Positions 53,101 to 62,100 of a stretch of DNA of 64,000 nucleotides are shown one piece after another; within the stretch, counting starts at the first letter, position 1, and every line of letters starts with the position of its first letter. The stretch is from Phallusia mammillata (taxonomy: Eukaryota; Chordata; Ascidiacea; Phlebobranchia; Ascidiidae). Under the pieces are notes generated by a model. The model had not been told where the DNA came from. It searched no databases and saw only the letters and a program-made list of their open reading frames with translations. The position numbers were made by a program, and so were the translations under genes. The DNA is taken from assembly GCA_003260075.1 (NCBI GenBank), contig QLIY01000037.1, positions 128,218-192,217 of the forward strand, read 5' to 3'.

Positions 53101-56100
53101 ATGTTTGCAGGATATAAGATCGGTTTTAACTATTTTCTTCAAACATTTTATGCACTTAAAAAGGTTTTGTGCGTTAACCCTCTCTTGCAGATTTAATTTT
53201 AGTTGCATAGGAAAGACTTTTTGTTGAAATATTTTCAAACAGTATTCACCTTTTGAAAAACTTGTTTCGTGTTGATTTGCGCAGTACTCTGGAAGACGAC
53301 GAGTTGTATCTGAATTACTCGGAATTGATGTCACAGAGTTGTCACACTGGTGATGATGATGAAGAGGGAGGTGAAGATGATGACGAAACTGGAAAATCGT
53401 TCGAGGTAATTATACATGAAATATGTGATACCAACCATATGTATGATGTTTGATATGAACTTGGCTTATTATAATGTTACAAATTTCAAGCTATACGTTG
53501 ACCTACGAAGAATTTTATGGGCGAAGAATTAAGTCAAAATATAAACTAGAGGTAGCTCTCTTTGTGCTGCATCAGCGTCTGTAAGTCCTATTCTGGCTAG
53601 CTTTATCGCGCTACACGACATGCACGCAAGAAAAAGACACTAAAATCGGACATACTCCATGCATTTGAAACGTAAAAACACAAAGATGACATCAGAATAT
53701 ACAAACACTCAGAAGTGGCAGCAACGGCTTATACAAGCCCGAATTATTAAACCGTCGTAAGATGACTTTTACAACTGGGATCAACCCTAAAGCCTTCATG
53801 CAGACGAGTGATCATGACAAACTCATGTATAAATTATTGTACGCCAGGCCCATTAAAGGCGTTATACTGAACAAGCACACTCAAACTGTTAAGAATAGCT
53901 TGATTCAGACCTATGTTTTAGCAACTACGTTAAATAAAACAAGCTAAATCTGTTTGTCGCAGGAAAAAGAACGTGAAAAGCAACGTCTCATCTACGAGCA
54001 GAAACGATTGGCGACTCGAGGAGCAGCACAGATGGTTCTGTACACGCTGAGTGCAAGTGGGGGAGAGTTATCAGACACTGTCACAGCTACACTGGAGCTG
54101 GGCATTGCTTTGTTGACCGGAGGAAACCAATTGATACAGAAGGTTCATGCGAAAAATTAACGCTGAAGGCAGTGTCACTAATTATTTTTGAAAAACTTGT
54201 AACCTAACTTAGAACGGCAACAGTGTGTTGTGTTGTGCAACAAATGTGATTAACACACATTTATGCTATTTGCTTTATTTTTTTCTAATTTTTGACATGT
54301 ATGGCTACCACAATACAGACGAATTCGGTTAATCGCATAAAATCAATTTGCCTAGCATTTTATGCAATTACTCGGATTATGCAGCAGGATAGTTATTTTA
54401 ACTAATATTTACGGTTGGGATTTACCATTCTTAAACAATTAAACGGATTAAGCGTTTATCCGGTATTCGATTAAGGCTTAAGCGGATTTGTCTGTTTATA
54501 CTATATTTTGTACAGATCATGTTGGAGCACCTTCAAGCGAAAAAAGACGTTAAATTTTTCACGAGCGTCGCTGGTTTAATGGACCAGTGCAGGTTTGTTA
54601 TATCTTGTAGGCGGCAGTACATTTCATTCGACACAATTTTTAACGCTATTCTGTGCTTTGTAGCGTTCTGGATCTTGACGCTTACGAGAGATGCATCAAA
54701 GCAGAGACTCTCGGTCACGTGAACGATGGTTCATCAGCAGGTAATTAGGCGTAAAAAAGCTCTAATCAACCAAGTTTGAATAACCTAGCATGTATAGTTT
54801 TAATGTGCATTGTCGTTTGTGTCATATTTTTTCAGGTTTTATGCAAGAATTTCTAGCAATTTCTACAGGTGCCCTCACGTTTGTAGCACAATGCAGCACA
54901 TACAAATTTGAGACTTTGTCTAATATTCCTAAAGTTATCCACTTAGATCACTTTTTCACCTCCAACACTTAAAGAGCTTACTGCAATTCTAACAATCACG
55001 CGTTTAAAGCCTTGATTAGAAAATTCGTTAGCTTTACCAGGGTACTGCTTTGTTTAACTTTGTTCACCGTTGCAAAATATCTGTATGAACCGGCTTGAAA
55101 TATTTTGCTATTTTCACGTTAGCATGATGTTTGAGAAAGAGGCTATTTGAGGTTTTCACTTATTACTACAATTCAGGTGAGAAGACAATGCACGATGCCG
55201 ACTTTACTTGTGCTTTATTCCGCTTTCTGCAACTTCTTTGCGAAGGACACAACGCAGGTATGTGATAGCGAGTCAGATTGACCATATGTTTAGACAGTAA
55301 AAGCCATATGCATATAGAGTACAATTAACCCAAAGCATATGGAGTGCAATTACCATTCATATTGGCACCACCACTTTTTTGCAAGAACGCCTTGTTCATA
55401 GGCATTTTTTGCCATTTCTATACTCTGTAACCAAATACCCTTTTTTCAGATTTTCAAAACTATCTGCGGACACAAGTTGGAAACAACACAACGGTAAACA
55501 TCATCATATCGACCGTCGACTATTTGTTACGTCTGCAGGAATCCATTAGCGATTTCTATTGGTATTACTCCGCAAAGGAAACCATTGATGCAAATGTAAG
55601 TCAATAATAATAATAATAATAATATACAACTATACACCATTTGTATGCAAAATTGTGTTTTCTATGTCTGCCGATGTAAGGCACTCCCTTGAAGCCAAAT
55701 TGTACACGCGTGGTACAGTTTTTTTTCTGCTTGAGCTTATGCAACTGTGCCCGCCTCGTAATATAATGCATAATCTTGTTGCAGGGACAAGAAAACTTCT
55801 CCAAAGCGATTCGGGTGGCCAAGCAAGTCTTCAACTCTCTAACTGAATATATACAGGTAAGTGTAACTTGCACTTACGGTCAAATGAAAAATCTTTGCTG
55901 CAAAAGTGTGCTAATGATTTATGTTTCTGTCAAAAAGGTATTTTTTCCGATCATGCCAAACGGTTCTCTGCAATTAAGCGCAAGAACACAATTAAGAAAA
56001 AAGAACAATAGTTAAATGACTTGAAATCATAAAGAGAAATTTTTTGTTTTGGTTGACTTCTAATAAACTTTGCTTCGTGTATTGCGCATTACAAAGTGGT

Positions 56101-59100
56101 TCTGTATCATTTCAGGGCCCATGTGAGGGCAACCAGCAAGCATTGGCTCACAGTCGATTGTGGGATGCTGTGGTCGGATTTCTCCACGTGTTTGCAAATA
56201 TGCAGATGAAACTGTCTCAGGACTCGGGTCGTCAACTGTCGCTACTCAACGAACTACTCGATCTGCAACAAGACATGGTTGTCATGCTGCTGTCCATGTT
56301 GGAAGGTGTAGAAAATGTTTTGATATCTATAAACAAATATGTATCAGTTTCGGTCAGGACTTAGCTTTTTTAAGTTGTGACCATTTGCTTTCAGTGTAGA
56401 CATGATGGGTAATAGGTTTGGTTGCACGTACAGCAAATGTAGCCTGTTTTGTTTTATTTTTCAACGGGGTGGACTTATACCTGAAAAGTGCCAGGCAAAA
56501 ATTTATACAAGACAAAACATTTGCCACTTTTCTCAATGCAGTGGTTTTAACTTTTTTCAACTTTAAGCATTCATGAAATTACTTTGCCTTGTTTACAACA
56601 TCTATTGTATTGTATATTGTTCACGTGCACCTTGGCGCAACAAACGTAGTAACACATCATGAAAATGTGGCACGGAAAACACAGGAACCAGCTGTAAAAA
56701 GGCGGAAACAAATAACCTGGTCAATGTCGCACATGTACACTACCCTTAAGGACGAGTTGCAAACAATTACACAAAACAGAAGTCCATTTTTTTGTCAAAA
56801 TATAACCAATTCATCATTGTAACACAGGTAACGTGGTGGATGGAACGATTGGGCGCCAGCTAGTGGACACTTTAATCGAGTCTTCGCACAACGTGGGTCT
56901 CATCATTCGCTTCTTCAACATGTTTCTGCGACTCAAGGACATTACTGAGTCGGACAAATTCAAGGTTTACGATCCCGATAACAAGGGTTTGGTGACCAGA
57001 CGAGATTTCCACCGAGCTATGGAAGCTTCCAAAGTTTACTCCATGTAAGTTATGCTAAATTAAAGATCAAATTTATTAGCGTCCAGCTGTATAACTAGCA
57101 ATGACACCCAGATTGTATTTAAAGATACGTTACTTAAAATTGTCTGGGTAGGGAGCTCAATGATTGCGGCAGTTTTTAGCTGTATAACCTAGAGTAACAG
57201 TCTTTACTGCGGCATAAACTGTGTGTAAAAATACTTTTCCTGTACTGACAGCAACAGCGCATTTATTTTGGTTCCAATTTTGAAACCCATCAAAAAACAT
57301 TTACAATCCTCAAAAACGGTTTTCAAATACCGTACAAGACAAAATTGTGCATGGGTATCCTTGTTGTGTCATAGATTGCATTAAACTGATGTTGAATTAT
57401 ATTTAGTGACGAAATTGAATTTCTGCTGAGCTGTGCACTTTCACCTGATGAGGAGTCTTTAAATTATCAAGAATTTACGGAACAGTTTCACGGCCCAGCA
57501 GCTGACATCGGCTTCAATGTTGCGGTTCTGCTCACTAACTTATCGGAACATATGCCGAAGGACACAAGGTGTTTTTAACTTTCCTTATTTTCTTGGATGC
57601 AATTGCAATATATGATAATATGGCCGTACTGTACAAGAAGTTGATAGAATTGCTTAATAAAGTGCAAGACTGAATTGTAAAATATCTGGACGTAAACAAC
57701 ATTAACGTGGAAACGATGAAATGTACAAACATGTTTAACCCTTATTGTTGTTATTTCAGATTGAAAAAGTTTTTGGAAATGGCAGAAGCGATGTTGGAAT
57801 ATTTCCGACCCAATCTGGGTAGAATTGAAATCGTCGGAGGAGCGAAACGTATAGAGCGAGTTTACTTTAATATCCGATCATCAAGGTACTGTATAGTCAC
57901 AAACTTTTCTGGTTAACCTATATTGCAATGATTTCGATTTGGAAAATGATTCAATCATTTAGTTTGGATCAGTGGCATAAACCACAAGTTCAAGAATCAA
58001 AGCGTCAGTTCTTCTTTGACGTCATCAACACGGAAGGTGACAAAGGTCGAATGGACGAGTTTGTTAATTTCTGCGAGGATACCATCTTTGAGGTAAACTT
58101 TCCACTGGTTGTAAAACGTTTCATGTGGGTAATTTATAACTCAAAGGTTGATCTATGTTTTGCCATTTGCGCAGTTGAGTGCACGCACTTTTTTAGGTTC
58201 GTAAAAGTCCAGAAATATGACTTCCCAATGGCTCCAATTATTTTTGTCTGCATTTTTGGAGTTTTGTTTTACCGTAAAATTTTACGTTTTCACAACCTAC
58301 GTTTTCAGATGCAACTTGCCGCTGATATCAGTGAGGCAGGATTCGGAGATGGCAGTGGAGATGCGGAGTGTGATGAGGAAGAGGCAGAGCTGGAACAGGG
58401 GTGGGCCCATTTGTTCCTAACCATATTAACATTTTTTTATCTGGAGTCAAATCTCGGGATCATTTCGAAATTATCACATGTTTAAACGGTATTCTGGTCC
58501 AGTAGAAACTGATATAACTGTATGTTTTTGTTTGCAGCACGACAGGCACCACAGCCAGCATTTTGCCGTCGGTCAGTTTAAAGAGTGTCACGAAACAAGT
58601 CGGAAAGCTACGAGCAATGACGTGGATTGAACTCTTTATTGCTCTCTTTTGGACGGTGTTTGCAGTTAACAAATCGATTTTCCGAATGAGTATTGCTTCC
58701 GCTAGGTACTATTACTATCCGCAGAGCTCCAGGGTTTAATAAATGTTAAAGTACATGGCTATATTTCACAATAGGGCTGTCTGTTTCTATACAGTTTATC
58801 ACCTATCACAAACAAAAATTAAAACGAACAAAAATTGTTGCATATTTGTCGTGATAACATTTATCACATACGTTACTTAGCATGTGTCGTTCAGGTTCAT
58901 TTACAACTTTTTGACGATTCTTCTCTTCTCCAACTCCATCATTCTTGCAGCGAAGAGCACCACCATGACGAAAATCCTCAGTGACATGCCAAATCCCACT
59001 AGGGAAGGGGTGGAGGAACATACCTCGGTGGGTTACGTTTTTGTACGATTTCTGCAATAGCAATTAGGCACATAAAGTGTGGTCAATTATGTAAAAAGAA

Positions 59101-62100
59101 AATTATGTGAAAATGCGTAGGATAAGGGCTATTTGAATTGGGGGTCAGGTTTTATAACAAAATAACAATAAAATGAACGCCCTAACTATAAAAACTTAGT
59201 TCCCATAGCCCAGGCGTGTCCAAAGTGGGGCCCGCGACGGCATTTTACGTGGCCCGCAGCTTTTGTTTCAAATCCCGTATGGCCCACCATAATTTGGATC
59301 AAATTTTTGGGTTGTGGCGACTTTACGCAAAAGCTTTCCATGAAGCTTCATTTACCGGTAAAAATGAAATGAACACCCACCCATGCACAGACAACGCCTA
59401 CAATTTCCTTAAATTCCGTATATTTTTTGTTCTTATTCTAAGATTATAAACTTCGCAAATAACGTTGGTCCGTGGGCGTCTTTATCTGATAAAAATTGAC
59501 TCCCATTAAAAAAGTTTGGAAACCCCTACCATAGCCCCTTACCTAGTCTAAAACTAGGTGGCACCGGTATTTTCCAAACTTCGAATGTGAGTTTTTGCGT
59601 TTGTAGATTTACGTTCCGAGGGGTTTTCTGTAAAAACTCTGTCAGTTGCTTGGTAACCTGTTAGTTTGAAAATATAACTAAGTGTTCGCACCAATAAAAT
59701 GCTATCTGACACTTTTAACACACTTTTTGAACGTTACTGTTTTTGTATTGAACAGGCTTCTGAAAGCACTGACGATGGCATTGGACGCCGACGGTCAACG
59801 ATGCGTGACGAGAAGGACGAACTGCTGTCGAACGTTTTTGGACTGGATATGTCGTAAGTATTATATTTTCAGTTTTCTAGAAAGTTTACACAAAAACAAC
59901 GCTTAGAATAGAACAAGGAACATTTAGTTTGATCTGTCTGCGCTCGTCCGGGTATATGCCTCTAAATATCTATGGAAATTCTAAACGAGCTTAAAGCTTT
60001 GAACATATTTTTGTGAAGACGTGGCAACAAAGTAAACGAAGTCCACTTTTAACAAAGATATTTACCGAGCCATTGTGGTTCAGTGCAATTTTTTTGCAAA
60101 TTTAATTTAAACATAAATGTATTCTGGAAATAATCGTCAGTAATGTTTTACCGTGGCACACTCAGCAGGCTAACAAAAATAAAATACTTGTAATTTCGAG
60201 GATAATGGACGAGACCACTTTTGATAACAAATAAGGTCAAAATGAACCCTCTCAAAGACGGAATGGGAGTACAAGACCAAGTATGTCACAGCACACAAAC
60301 CTTTTGGGGGCGTACTAGTGTGTCACAGTGCACAATCTAAACAGCATTGGTTTAGAGAACCCTAAAATCACACTCAAATTTAAACTTGGCCGCAATGCAT
60401 CAACAGACATGGACACGAGTTAATCAAGGCGGTCGTGAACCCAAAGAGGGACGCAGGTTTCGGTGATTTTTCTGTGGAGGAAGCTGCCGACACACTCAGC
60501 ATGATCGCATCCGATTACGACAGCGGGATCTCGACTCCTGTCACTCCGGCGGGAGTTGTTAGGAAGAGGAGGTTGCGGAGAGGAAGAGGACTTGAAAAGT
60601 CACAGATCAGCAAAAGTGGATCAGATGTAAGATTATGATCCAAGATTTTAATAAAAAGTCTTCACTATCGAGTTACAACCCTTTAATACAGTGGTTCCCA
60701 AGCTTTGTATTCCTCCCCAATTGACTACACAGTAGATACTAAACCATACAAAGATCATTTAATTAACTTCACAGGTCATAATCCCACAGCTTAAGCATCT
60801 ATTTACAAACCACATGTAAAAAAGTAAATTCCTCCCCTGAAGTTTCAAAATTCTTCTCCGGTTGGGAACCACTGCTTTAATACATTGCAAAGTCCAGAAC
60901 AAGACAGAATCAAGTACAAGAGATAACGACAAAAAACAAGTTTAAATCACTATCCCCCGGGCTGTTTACGACCTAGAGTGTTTGTTGGGGCTTTTTTGAA
61001 AAATGGGGTCAAAATTTATTGCTCGAGGCAAAGACCGGTTTGAATCATGATCTTTATTACTTTTGCCACTATTGGACAAAAGAACAACAATATTGGCGTT
61101 TGAAAGTTTGGTTTGACAAATACCAAACAAAAAACATGTAAAATATAGAAGGCACAGTTGCAAACATGTAGTGGTCGAGGTTTTATCAAAGTACACAAAA
61201 ACTGCATTTATATAAACGCATACAAAAATATCATTTTAAAATTGTTTCTTCAGCATTCGTCCACTGGCTCTCCTGACCGCGATTCACGACGTAACGCCAA
61301 CCTCTCTGATATCAGAGGAATGACCTTCGACTTTGATCACGTGAATTTGTCTGATCCCGTGCAGTCGTCGCCATGGGGACATTGCATGCATGAATGCGGA
61401 CGACCGAAACGATACACGACAGAGGAAAAGGTCGAAGACAAAAATGCGGCTTTCTGGGACCGAGTAAATGGAATTAACAACGGAATAATGGTAAGTATTT
61501 TGAGTTGCAACAAAAGAAGCTGACAATGTCAGTTCTGTAGGGAAGAATATTGTAGGAATATAGAAAAAGGACGGACACTGACATGGGCCCACTCTAGTGT
61601 GAACGATTTTTGGACCACTATTCAGTAACAAAAAAGCTTATCCAAGTTATTGGACATTTATTGTTAGCTGTCAATTTTTAATATCACTTTTCGAAATTTT
61701 GTGTCAAAGGAATATATAATTAGCCATTATTCTTGTTGAGGATGCTTTCTTTGTCTTTACTTAAGAATGAACTGCTCCACGATATTCACTTAATTAAACT
61801 GGTTGTTTATGGCCTAAAACGGGTTGAAAACCACTGGTCTAACTAGAAAACTAGACAAACGTAATGGAAAAACTGCAATACAGTTGTGTGACCAAAAACG
61901 CCAAGCATAAACACGTCAGTGTCAACAGTCACATATGCAAAAGCATGTTTAATGCTGGGATCAGCTGTAAAGCGCATTATAGTGGGTTCGAGTCTGATTT
62001 ATTTTGTTAGTGGTTCTAAAAATCAGATTTTAGTGTTGTAACCGACGTTGTGAGTTAAAACTCTATTTTCTTTTCAGGGCATTTTTGCGAGAAACTTCTA

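Noticed and set aside
59216..59449. Possible extra RyR exon in intron 100
   Set aside because: The open frame lies entirely inside the MITE at 59212-59529 and has no RyR similarity.
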